Origin: Candidatus Bipolaricaulota bacterium | GTDB taxonomy: Bacteria > Bipolaricaulota > Bipolaricaulia > RBG-16-55-9 | Length of the DNA: 9,113 nucleotides | Assembly: GCA_027021605.1 (NCBI GenBank) | Contig: JALUUA010000196.1 | Span: forward strand, 1 to 9,113 | Reading direction: 5' to 3' | Shown here: piece after piece, positions 1 to 6,428 of the stretch | Numbering within the stretch: position 1 is the stretch's first letter | How the letters are laid out: the number at the start of each line of letters is the position of its first letter | Made by a program: the position numbers and the translations under genes | The notes under the pieces: generated by a model | Told to the model about the DNA's origin: nothing | The model's input: only the letters and a program-made list of their open reading frames with translations | Database searches by the model: none

Positions 1-286
1 CCTTCCCCTCGCGAATCCCAAACCGCCTCAGCACCGTGGGGATTGCCTCCCCCAGCAGGGAGAGCGCTTCCCACTCCCCCTGGGAGAAGAAGCGGTACAA
101 CCGCTTCTTCTTGTGGTGATGCGAGGTCTTGCCCGGGAGGGCCCGAGCCAGCTCCGAGAGACAGACCGACCGCCGCTGCAGCATCGCCCAAGTTCCCAAG
201 AGGAGGCGCTCCTGCTGCCACTTCCTCTCCTGGGGGAAGGCCGAGTTGATCCAACGAGCCACGTGTCTGTACCATTCCCGCGTCAC
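1..286 (-). CDS. Transposase, N-terminal part (runs off the window)
   Basis: The open frame starts at GTG (284-286) and is uninterrupted for 95 codons to base 1, so only the N-terminus is present. An excellent Shine-Dalgarno, GGAGGTGAG (292-300), sits 5 bases upstream and fixes the start. The protein opens with VTREWYRHVARWI and contains a helical, basic stretch with RSVCLSELARAL (residues 39-50) and then HHHKKKRLYRFFSQGEWE (56-73). Arginine-rich N-termini of this kind, ending in a K-R-x-Y-R-F-F/L-S element, are typical of the DNA-binding part of IS4/IS701-like DDE transposases. The catalytic DDE residues would lie beyond the window, so the family call is inferred and intactness cannot be judged. 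The enzyme would cut and join the ends of its own insertion sequence. Its 5' region carries a strong inverted repeat (296-344) that could limit its translation. It is divergent from the DUF433 gene. Confidence 0.7.
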   Translation of the reverse strand, partial: MTREWYRHVARWINSAFPQERKWQQERLLLGTWAMLQRRSVCLSELARALPGKTSHHHKKKRLYRFFSQGEWEALSLLGEAIPTVLRRFGIREGK

Positions 287-295
287 GAATGCTCA

Positions 296-344
296 CCTCC
301 TGAGGGCTTATCTCTCTTCTCTTCGCAAGCTTGCCCTCAGGAGG
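296..344 (-). promoter_or_regulatory. Inverted repeat covering the transposase ribosome binding site
   Basis: CCTCCTGAGGGC (296-307) and GCCCTCAGGAGG (333-344) are perfect 12-base inverse complements separated by 25 bases. In minus-strand RNA, the arm nearest the gene contains the GGAGG core of the transposase Shine-Dalgarno, and the distal arm is its exact complement. Any transcript entering from outside would therefore fold and hide the ribosome binding site. Insertion sequences such as IS10 and IS50 are known to use 5' structures of this kind to block translation from read-through transcripts; applying this here is inference. A HindIII-type palindrome GCAAGCTTGC (325-334) abuts the distal arm. 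No U-run follows on either strand, so it does not look like an intrinsic terminator. Confidence 0.6.
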
Positions 345-457
345 CTTCTCTTTCAAAACTGGGTACGTGCCAGCTTAGGCGGTTGCACCCCATTGCCTCC
401 TCATGGTACAAGGGGAGAGTAACAAGGGAAGAGCAACCCAAGGAAGTGAGCGAGGAG

Positions 458-820
458 ATGGCATCCGGGAAGGCAGGACAGACGCGGCTTAAGCATCCCT
501 ACATTACCCGAAAAAGGGGTGTCTGTGGGGGCAAGCCCATCATCCGGGGAACGCGCATCAAGGTGTCTCAAATTGTTATCGAGTACGAACGCTTGGGGTG
601 GACGCCCGACGAGATCGTGCAGGCTCACCCTCACTTAACCTTAGCACAAGTCCACGACGCTCTGTCCTACTACTACGAGAACGTGGACGAGATCGAGCGC
701 CAGATGGCGGAAGAGCGACGGATGGTGGCGGAGCTTCAAGCAAAGATTGTCTCAACAGAAGAACAAGACGAGGGACGTGGCCCCCGTTCGCGTTTATTAC
801 GCGACAACCCTTCAGGCTGA
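458..820 (+). CDS. DUF433 domain protein, VapB45-like antitoxin without adjacent toxin
   Basis: This 120-aa protein has the DUF433 signature: HPYI (13-16), a G-KPIIRGTRI segment (25-34), then VSQIVIEYERLGWTPDEIV (36-54), HPHLTLAQVHDALSYYYEN (57-75) and a charged C-terminal helix. DUF433 is a small helix-turn-helix DNA-binding fold that usually acts as antitoxin and repressor for a PIN-like DUF5615 toxin encoded directly downstream. No such toxin follows: 65 bases later the helicase begins, and no frame between carries a DUF5615-like N-terminus. The start ATG is 458, preceded by AAGGAAG (441-447); GTG 446 in the same frame is an alternative. The frame is open back to base 113, but that part overlaps the inverted repeat and the transposase gene and has no family likeness. 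The tail after residue 100 (EEQDEGRGPRSRLL) looks unlike the usual family end and may be a relic of a lost junction with the toxin gene. Confidence 0.8.
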   Translation: MASGKAGQTRLKHPYITRKRGVCGGKPIIRGTRIKVSQIVIEYERLGWTPDEIVQAHPHLTLAQVHDALSYYYENVDEIERQMAEERRMVAELQAKIVSTEEQDEGRGPRSRLLRDNPSG

Positions 821-885
821 AGAACTGAAGAATCGCGTCCTGTTCTTGTAATCCTTCCCCTTTCTCGATAGCTTGTACCCTGCCC

Positions 886-3800
886 ATGATCCGCCAGCAA
901 CGGCAGGCGTACACCGACGAAGAGCTTTACGCGCTGCTCCACCCCTGGGTCCGGGCGTGGTTCCAGAGGACGTTCCAGACGTTCAGCCCGCCCCAGCGCT
1001 ACGCGCTGCCGCTGATCGCGCGGCGGGAGAACTGCTTGGTGTCGGCGCCGACGGGCAGCGGCAAGTGCGTGACGCCGGACACCCTCGTCCTCGTCCGGCG
1101 TGGAGGCCGGGCGGCGCTGATCGAGGCGGGGCAGCTCCTTCGGGATCTGAAGGGGCCTCCTCGGCTTCGCGTGGGGAAGGGGGCCCTCTACGACGGGGGA
1201 GGGCTGGAGGTGTACGCCCTCGGCCCGGACGGGCAGGGCCGCTGGACCCCGGCCCACGTCTACGTCGAGCCCTACGACGGCCTCGTCTGCGAGGTGGAGA
1301 CCCAGGGCGGGCGGCGGGTCGTCCTGAGCCCGGAGCACCCCTTGCTCGTCGAGACGGAGAAGGGAGCCGTCTGGAAGCCGGTCCGGTCCGTTCGAGCGGG
1401 GGATCGGATCGGTGTCCCCCGCTGGGTGCCCCTTCCTCAGCGGGATCTCAAGCTCGACGCCGCGGACGCGCTGCAACGCCTGCGGGCGCGCGCGGACGTC
1501 GTGGTGACCCCGACGGACCTCCGACGCCTACGGCAAAAGACCCGAGGCTTCCGTGAATTCTCCTCCTTAACGCCTTTAGAACTTCGCCAGCTCCTCACGG
1601 TGCTCGGGATGTCGTATGCCAAGCTGGCCCAGGCCCTCGGGGTGCGGAGCACGGCCACCGTCCACCGGCTCCTGCACGGCGGGGGGAGACCCGACCTGCG
1701 GGCCCGCCTGGAACGGCTCTTAAGGGATCGCCTCGGCGGGGTGAAGCTTCGGCCCCGCGAGCTGGCCGTGCAGCAGGGCAACTTCTTCTATCGCTTTCGG
1801 TATCCGGGGCGGGTCGACGCGCGCGTGGCGGAGTGGGTGGCGTTCGTGTTGGCCGAGGGCCACATCCACGTCGAGCGGGGCGGGGCGGCCTGCCTGACTG
1901 TCTCGCAGCAGCGCCACCCTCGGCTCCTGAACCGCTTCCTCCGGCTCACGGAGGGCCTGTTCGGCCTCCCGTGCCGCCGCAAGGGGGCCATCGAGTACGT
2001 CCTGAGCGCCACGCCGGTGGTCCGCTTCCTGATCGACCTGCTCGGCCTCGAAGCGGGACGCTCCCGCGACGTCCCCCTCCCCGCCTGGCTGCTGAACGCC
2101 CCCAAGACGGTCAAAGCCCGATTTTTGCGGGTCTTCTTCTCGCTAGAGGCCGAGGTCTCCTCCAAGAGGATCAGCTTAACTCAAGCGTCCAAGCGCAAGA
2201 TCGAGCAGCTTCACTACCTGTTGCTCGACTTTGGGGTGTACTCCTCGCTGCGGGAGCGGGTGAAGTGGGCTACGAACACCGCGGCCAAGCGCAGGCGGAC
2301 GTACTACGAGCTGGAGATCTCCGGGGTGGAGAACGTGGCCCGCTTCCTCGCCGAGATCGGGCTCGACCACCCGCACGTGAGGCGCTTGATCCGAGGGCTT
2401 GCGAGCTGCAAGGCCGCGGGTGCCCACGTGGGCACCGTCCGTTTCGACTACACCGAGTTGACCGCTCTACGCCCCTTTTACGGTTCGTGGCGGGCGTTCC
2501 GCGCCCGTTTGGGGACGATTTACGAGGTGGTCCGGCGAACAGGGCGGATCACCCCAGCCGCGCTGCGCGCGCTCCACAGGGAGCTGGCTACGCTATCCCT
2601 TTCCGCCTTGGACAAACCGCAAGTCCAAAGCCTGCAGCAACGGGTGGACGCCCTACTTGCGCAGAACGTCCTCTGGGTAAAGATCCGGCGTCTCCGCTGG
2701 AAACGCTATCGAGGACCCCTGATCGATCTGACCGTTCCTCACTACGAGAACTTCGTCGGGGGCAGCGGAGCCCTCTACCTGCATAACACGCTTACGGCGT
2801 TCCTAACGATCCTCAGCGAGCTGGTGACCCTCGCCGAACGCGGGGAGCTGGAGAATCGCGTCTACTGCGTGTACGTCTCCCCCCTCAAGGCGCTGGGGAA
2901 CGACATCCGCCGCAACTTACAAGAACCCCTACGGGGCATCGCCCAAATCGCTAAGAAAGAGCTGGGGATTCGCGTGGCTGTGCGCACCGGGGACACCTCC
3001 ACCTATGAGAAGCAGAAGATGCTCCGCCAAGCGCCCCACATTTTGATCACCACCCCCGAGTCGCTGGCGATCGCCCTCACCGCCCGGGGGTTCTCCCAAC
3101 ACTTCCGGGGCGTCGAGTGGGTGATCGTGGACGAGGTCCACGCCCTCGCGGAGAACAAGCGCGGCGTGCACCTCTCCCTGTCGCTGGAGCGCCTCCAGGA
3201 GCTGGTGGGCCACGAGATAGCTCGCATCGGGCTCTCGGCCACCATCCACCCCCTGGACGAGATCGCCCGCTTCCTGGTGGGCCGAAGGTACGGGCGCGCT
3301 TTGGTCGAGCTTAGCGACGGGGAAGACCCCTGGCGCGACTGCCTCATCGTGGACGCCCGCTTCGACAAGAAGCTCGACCTCCAAGTGCTGAGCCCCGTGG
3401 ACGACTTCATCCACTGCTCCACGGAGGAGCTTCACGGCAACCTCTATGAGTTGCTGGCCCGGCTGATCGACGAACACAGAACGACGCTCATCTTCACGAA
3501 CACCCGCTCCGGCACGGAGCGCGTTGTCCACTTCCTTAAGGAGCGATACCCCCACCTCTCGGAGCTAATCGGAGCCCACCATGGCTCCCTCTCCAAGGAG
3601 CTTCGCCTCTCGTTGGAGGAGCGCCTCAAGCGCGGGGAGCTCAAGTGCGTTGTCTGTTCAACATCGCTTGAGCTCGGGATCGACATCGGCTACGTCGATT
3701 TGGTGATCTTGCTCGGCTCCCCCAAGAGCGTGACCCGCGCGCTGCAGCGGGTGGGACGAAGCGGCCACAAGCTCCACGACACCGTCGTGGGCCGCATTGT

Positions 3801-5265
3801 GGTGACGGACCGCGACGACCTCGTCGAGTGTGCGGTCATGCTCAAGGGGGCCGTCGAGCGCAAGCTCGATCGTATTCATATCCCCACGAACTGTCTGGAT
3901 GTATTGGCCCAGCAGGTCTTCGGCATGGTCTTGGACCGCCCCTACGCCGTGGACGACCTCTACGAGATCATCACGAGAAGCTACTGTTATCACACCCTGC
4001 CGCGGGAGGACTTCGAGCGCGTCCTGGAGTACCTGGCGGGGGAGTACGCCTCCCTAGAAGACCGAAGGGTGTACGCCAAAATTTACTATGACCGCGAGAA
4101 GGGCGTGATCGGCAAGCGCGGTCGGCTGGCCCGGGTTCTCTACGTGACAAACGTGGGGACGATCCCCGACGAGTCCTACGTGACCGTAAAGATGGGGGAT
4201 AAGCGCATCGGCTCCATCGAGGAATCGTTCTTGGAGATGCTGCGCAAGGGGGACATCTTCGTGCTGGGCGGGGAGACGTATCGCTTTAAGTACTCTCGGG
4301 GCATGACGGCTCAGGTGGAGCCCGCCCGCGGGAAGACCCCCACGGTCCCCTCGTGGTTCTCCGAGATGCTCCCCTTAAGCTTCGACCTCGCCCTGGAGAT
4401 CCAGGAGTTCCGCGAGAAGATGGCCCGGATGTTCGAGGAGGGCCGCCCTCCCGAGGAGATAAAGCAGTTCATCCGCGAGGAACTCTATCTGGACGAGCGC
4501 GGGGTGGAGTCGCTGTACCGCTACTTTGCAGAGCAGCACCGCTACGCGGAGATCCCGCATCGCCATAAAGTGCTCGTTGAATACTACCAAGAGGAGCTTG
4601 CGCCCCATTTGTGGCGAGGGCCCGTAAAGACGTGGGTGATCTTCCACACCCTCTTCGGGCGGCGGGTCAACGACGCGCTGAGCCGGGCGCTCGCTTGGTT
4701 GATCTCTCGCCGCGAGGACCGCGATGTGGAGATCGGGATCACGGATCACGGGTTCTATCTCGCGTATGAGGGCAAGGTCCGGGTGATGAGCGCCTTCGAC
4801 CTGCTCAAAGAGCGGGATCTTCGCTCGGTGCTCAAGGACGCCCTCTCGGACACCGAGATCCTAAAGAGGCGCTTTCGGCACTGCGCGACCCGCTCTTTGA
4901 TGATCCTCAAGAACTACAAGGGGCGGCGCAAGTCCGTGGGGAGCCAGCAGATGAAGGCGTTCTTGCTGCAGCACGCCGTAGAGGCGATGGACGAGCGCTT
5001 TCCCATCTTGTTGGAAGCCTACCGCGAGGTCATGGAGGACGCGATGGACGTGGCGAACGCCCAGCGGGTAATCGACGAGATCCTAAGGGGCGAGATCGAG
5101 ATCGTGGGGCGCATCATGCCCCACCCGAGCCCCTTTGCCTTCCACATCGTGATGCAGGGGCGAAGCGACCTCATCAAGTACGAGGACCGGCACGCGTTCC
5201 TGCAGCGGATGTACCGGGAGCTGATGGAGCAACTCGAAGAAGAGGGAGTGCAGACCGAAGCTTAG
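886..5265 (+). CDS. lhr: Lhr-like DEAD/H-box ATP-dependent helicase precursor containing an intein
   Basis: This is a 1459-residue precursor; after removal of the intein (residues 61-634) the mature helicase would be 885 residues, the usual size of an Lhr-core protein. Lhr proteins are superfamily 2, 3'-to-5' DNA or DNA:RNA translocases linked to DNA repair. Precursor motifs are Walker A APTGSGK (54-60) completed by T635 after splicing, motif Ia VSPLKALGNDIRR (664-676), motif II DEVH (749-752), motif III SAT (784-786), motif IV LIFTNTR (868-874), motif V SLELGIDIG (927-935) and motif VI QRVGRSGHK (954-962). The Lhr winged-helix and C-terminal domains follow, with GTIPDESYVTVK and, near the end, HPSPFAF. 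The N-terminus (LLHPWVRAWF, SPPQRYALPLI) is the expected Q-motif region, which supports ATG 886 even though no Shine-Dalgarno precedes it. It follows the DUF433 gene by 65 bases, and its stop codon overlaps that of the convergent nucleotidyltransferase gene. Confidence 0.93.
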   Translation: MIRQQRQAYTDEELYALLHPWVRAWFQRTFQTFSPPQRYALPLIARRENCLVSAPTGSGKCVTPDTLVLVRRGGRAALIEAGQLLRDLKGPPRLRVGKGALYDGGGLEVYALGPDGQGRWTPAHVYVEPYDGLVCEVETQGGRRVVLSPEHPLLVETEKGAVWKPVRSVRAGDRIGVPRWVPLPQRDLKLDAADALQRLRARADVVVTPTDLRRLRQKTRGFREFSSLTPLELRQLLTVLGMSYAKLAQALGVRSTATVHRLLHGGGRPDLRARLERLLRDRLGGVKLRPRELAVQQGNFFYRFRYPGRVDARVAEWVAFVLAEGHIHVERGGAACLTVSQQRHPRLLNRFLRLTEGLFGLPCRRKGAIEYVLSATPVVRFLIDLLGLEAGRSRDVPLPAWLLNAPKTVKARFLRVFFSLEAEVSSKRISLTQASKRKIEQLHYLLLDFGVYSSLRERVKWATNTAAKRRRTYYELEISGVENVARFLAEIGLDHPHVRRLIRGLASCKAAGAHVGTVRFDYTELTALRPFYGSWRAFRARLGTIYEVVRRTGRITPAALRALHRELATLSLSALDKPQVQSLQQRVDALLAQNVLWVKIRRLRWKRYRGPLIDLTVPHYENFVGGSGALYLHNTLTAFLTILSELVTLAERGELENRVYCVYVSPLKALGNDIRRNLQEPLRGIAQIAKKELGIRVAVRTGDTSTYEKQKMLRQAPHILITTPESLAIALTARGFSQHFRGVEWVIVDEVHALAENKRGVHLSLSLERLQELVGHEIARIGLSATIHPLDEIARFLVGRRYGRALVELSDGEDPWRDCLIVDARFDKKLDLQVLSPVDDFIHCSTEELHGNLYELLARLIDEHRTTLIFTNTRSGTERVVHFLKERYPHLSELIGAHHGSLSKELRLSLEERLKRGELKCVVCSTSLELGIDIGYVDLVILLGSPKSVTRALQRVGRSGHKLHDTVVGRIVVTDRDDLVECAVMLKGAVERKLDRIHIPTNCLDVLAQQVFGMVLDRPYAVDDLYEIITRSYCYHTLPREDFERVLEYLAGEYASLEDRRVYAKIYYDREKGVIGKRGRLARVLYVTNVGTIPDESYVTVKMGDKRIGSIEESFLEMLRKGDIFVLGGETYRFKYSRGMTAQVEPARGKTPTVPSWFSEMLPLSFDLALEIQEFREKMARMFEEGRPPEEIKQFIREELYLDERGVESLYRYFAEQHRYAEIPHRHKVLVEYYQEELAPHLWRGPVKTWVIFHTLFGRRVNDALSRALAWLISRREDRDVEIGITDHGFYLAYEGKVRVMSAFDLLKERDLRSVLKDALSDTEILKRRFRHCATRSLMILKNYKGRRKSVGSQQMKAFLLQHAVEAMDERFPILLEAYREVMEDAMDVANAQRVIDEILRGEIEIVGRIMPHPSPFAFHIVMQGRSDLIKYEDRHAFLQRMYRELMEQLEEEGVQTEA
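1066..2787 (+). other. Intein with LAGLIDADG homing endonuclease, inserted in the helicase Walker A motif
   Basis: This is an in-frame 574-residue insertion (precursor residues 61-634) that excises itself by protein splicing. It begins with Cys61 (CVTPDTLVLV, block A) directly after GSGK and ends with His633-Asn634 (ALYLHN, block G) before Thr635, the +1 nucleophile. Block B is VVLSPEHPLL with His151, Ser148 standing where Thr is usual. GDRIGVP (172-178) closes the N-terminal splicing half, and LIDLTVPHYENFV (612-624) is block F. The central endonuclease has motif 1 WVAFVLAEGHIH (317-328, acidic Glu324) and motif 2 FLRVFFSLEAEV (413-424, acidic Glu421), 97 residues apart as expected for a single-chain two-motif enzyme. 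Before it lies a helix-turn-helix-like stretch (about 228-264). All splicing residues are present, so I expect it to splice. Endonuclease activity is less sure because motif 2 has Ala422 where Gly is usual. The DNA looks at least as G+C-rich as the extein. Confidence 0.93.
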
Positions 5266-5717
5266 GCATCTCGCTCGTTCTGCTCCAACCAAGCTGCGTC
5301 GGCCAGGTCTTGGGGTCGTCCGGAGGCTTTCTTGTTTTGAATGAGGTGCTCTCTGCCTATGACGGGGATGCGCAGGCCGTTGATCTCCACCTCCAAGCGG
5401 GCGGGCCACGCCTCCTCGAACGTGACGCCCTCGATGGACGTGAGGACGTCAATCCGCCGGGGAGCTACGCCGATTTGGAAGATCAAATCCGGCCTCTGAA
5501 GATCCTCAAGGGTAAGCTGCGAGAGTGGGGCCCCAAACCTCTCGAGGGCCCGCCAGACCCGTTGGGCGTTCTCCGGGGAGGGACGCACCCACAGGTCCAA
5601 GTCGCCCGTGGCCCGAGGGTGGCCGTGGACGGCCAAGGCGTAGGCCCCTACCAGGAGGAACTCAACGCCTTCGTCTAAGAACGCGGACAATATGTCGCGG
5701 AAGTCGGGATTCAGCAT
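5262..5717 (-). CDS. DUF6036/MNT-type nucleotidyltransferase, likely half of a two-gene toxin-antitoxin-like module
   Basis: This 151-aa protein has a minimal polymerase-beta-like nucleotidyltransferase fold. LLVGAYALAVHGHPRATGDLDLW (21-43) combines the helix-capping glycine (G24) with the paired metal-binding acids D39 and D41; RRIDVL (87-92) supplies the third acid, D90. The C-terminal LIQNKKASGRPQDLADAAWL (125-144) is the conserved K-x-GRxxDLAD tail seen in DUF6036 and AbiEii-related proteins. Relatives transfer nucleotides to tRNA or to partner proteins, but the substrate here is unknown. The start ATG 5717 has GGGGAGA 6 bases upstream, inside the preceding 69-aa gene, with which it overlaps by 56 bases, so the two are probably translated together. 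Its TAA overlaps the helicase TAG in the convergent orientation. It lacks an extra catalytic or membrane domain. Confidence 0.85.
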   Translation of the reverse strand: MLNPDFRDILSAFLDEGVEFLLVGAYALAVHGHPRATGDLDLWVRPSPENAQRVWRALERFGAPLSQLTLEDLQRPDLIFQIGVAPRRIDVLTSIEGVTFEEAWPARLEVEINGLRIPVIGREHLIQNKKASGRPQDLADAAWLEQNERDA

Positions 5718-5871
5718 CGAAGTCTCCCCGCAAGGCCCAGGTCCACGCCTCCACGGTGAGCGGCCAGACCATCTCCAACCGCTCCGCGGGTGTGAGCCGC
5801 TCCCAATCCGACCCTTCCGGCTCCCCCCGCCGCAGAACCCGGAGCGTGCACTCGCGCTTCTTCCTGCTCAT
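5662..5871 (-). CDS. Small basic protein of unknown function, partner of the nucleotidyltransferase
   Basis: This 69-aa protein contains LTPAERLEMVWPLTVEAWTW (27-46) and, after a short acidic link, ESRLPRHIVRVLRRRR (54-69). From memory, small proteins with this ERLxMVWPLT ... RLPRHxxRxxR pattern recur directly upstream of DUF6036 nucleotidyltransferase genes in other bacteria; the recollection needs a search. The start ATG 5871 has GGGAGGAAGAG just upstream and shares the bases ATGA with the gatC stop, indicating translational coupling to gatC. The 3' end overlaps the nucleotidyltransferase by 56 bases. The strongly basic C-terminus could bind nucleic acid or the acidic active site of the partner. 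An antitoxin-like role is inference only. The overlapping 68-aa frame in another phase has no family likeness. Confidence 0.7.
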   Translation of the reverse strand: MSRKKRECTLRVLRRGEPEGSDWERLTPAERLEMVWPLTVEAWTWALRGDFDAESRLPRHIVRVLRRRR

Positions 5872-6167
5872 TTCTCTTCCTCCCGTTCGAGCACCTGCGG
5901 GACCTCGAAGTACCCATCTCGCTTCTTGGGGGCGTTGCGCAGCGCTTCCTCTTGGGGGACGGAGGGCCGGGGCTCGTCCGCCCGAAGGACGTTCTTTACC
6001 TCAAGCACGTGGGAGGTGGGCTCTACATCCGAGGTGTCCAGCTCCTCCAGCTTCTTGAAGTAGTCGAGAATGTGCCCCAGCTGCTTGCGGTAGAGCTCGA
6101 TCTCCTCCTCCGTGAGCTTCAGTCGGGCCAGCCGGGCGATGTGCAGCACCTCTTCGCGGGTGAGCAT
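5868..6167 (-). CDS. gatC: Aspartyl/glutamyl-tRNA(Asn/Gln) amidotransferase subunit C
   Basis: This 99-aa protein is full length for GatC, the small subunit of the GatCAB amidotransferase. That enzyme turns misacylated Glu-tRNA(Gln) or Asp-tRNA(Asn) into the correct Gln- or Asn-tRNA. GatC wraps around GatA and stabilises it at the GatB interface. Diagnostic parts are the N-terminal LTREEVLHIARLARLKLTEE (2-21), the helix QLGHILDYFKKLEELDTSDV (29-48) and the PTSHVLEVKNVLRAD region (50-64), followed by a short proline-rich tail. The start ATG 6167 has AAGGAGAG 4 bases upstream. gatA and gatB are not in the window; downstream comes the 69-aa gene through an ATGA overlap. gatC standing between accessory genes, away from gatA, is common enough in bacteria with dispersed gat genes. 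Confidence 0.95.
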   Translation of the reverse strand: MLTREEVLHIARLARLKLTEEEIELYRKQLGHILDYFKKLEELDTSDVEPTSHVLEVKNVLRADEPRPSVPQEEALRNAPKKRDGYFEVPQVLEREEEK

Positions 6168-6182
6168 CGTCTCTCCTTTTGC

Positions 6183-6428
6183 TCAAGTCGATTCTGCGAG
6201 GCTAACCGTGAGCGGGAGTTTAATGCGTCGAAGCTGCTGGGCTTGCTTGCTAAAGTTCAAGATCGCAAATCCTACGATTCTCCCTTGGGGATTCACCCGA
6301 AGCCAGAGGTCCTCACCCGCGTCTTGGAAGAAGCCCTCTCCCTCTTCGAAGGCGATCTCCAAGTAGTCCCCTTCTTCATCGTACCAGACGCTTAGCTGTT
6401 GCCTGCTTCTCTTTTGGGCTTGGGCCAC
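6183..6428 (-). CDS. DUF2283 domain protein, putative antitoxin
   Basis: This 81-aa protein carries the DUF2283 pattern: VWYDEEGDYLEIAFEEGEG (14-32), then GEDLWLRVNPQGRIVGFAIL (38-57), a small beta-rich fold. DUF2283 proteins are often found beside small RelE/BECR-type toxins and are widely taken to be antitoxins; that role is inferred here. The start is GTG 6428, chosen because AGGTGAG lies 5 bases upstream; it overlaps the end of the upstream putative toxin gene by 37 bases. The stop is 15 bases before gatC, with the gatC ribosome binding site in the gap. The basic N-terminus (QAQKRSRQQ) may be disordered. Confidence 0.8.
   Translation of the reverse strand: MAQAQKRSRQQLSVWYDEEGDYLEIAFEEGEGFFQDAGEDLWLRVNPQGRIVGFAILNFSKQAQQLRRIKLPLTVSLAEST

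Noticed and set aside
296..344. Reading the 12-bp inverted repeat as an intrinsic terminator
   Set aside because: Loop of 25 bases and no T-run after the stem on either strand.
383..412. Possible promoter TTGCAC-18-TACAAG for the DUF433 gene
   Set aside because: Only three of six and four of six matches to consensus, with a non-optimal spacer; too weak to annotate.
113..457. Upstream extension of the DUF433 reading frame to base 113
   Set aside because: It runs antisense to the transposase gene and through the inverted repeat, has no family likeness, and a good start with a purine-rich site exists at 458.
767..850. Short frame between the DUF433 and helicase genes that might be a toxin remnant
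   Set aside because: About 24 codons with no resemblance to a DUF5615 or PIN-like N-terminus; it mostly overlaps the end of the DUF433 gene.
736..1476. Long minus-strand open frame opposite the helicase start and intein
   Set aside because: It lies antisense to clearly recognised coding sequence, is arginine/proline-rich as expected for a G+C-rich shadow, and shows no domain.
1833..2786. 317-residue plus-strand open frame inside the intein
   Set aside because: Out of phase with the intein, whose own motifs are well preserved; composition is that of a shadow frame. A free-standing endonuclease would need the other phase.
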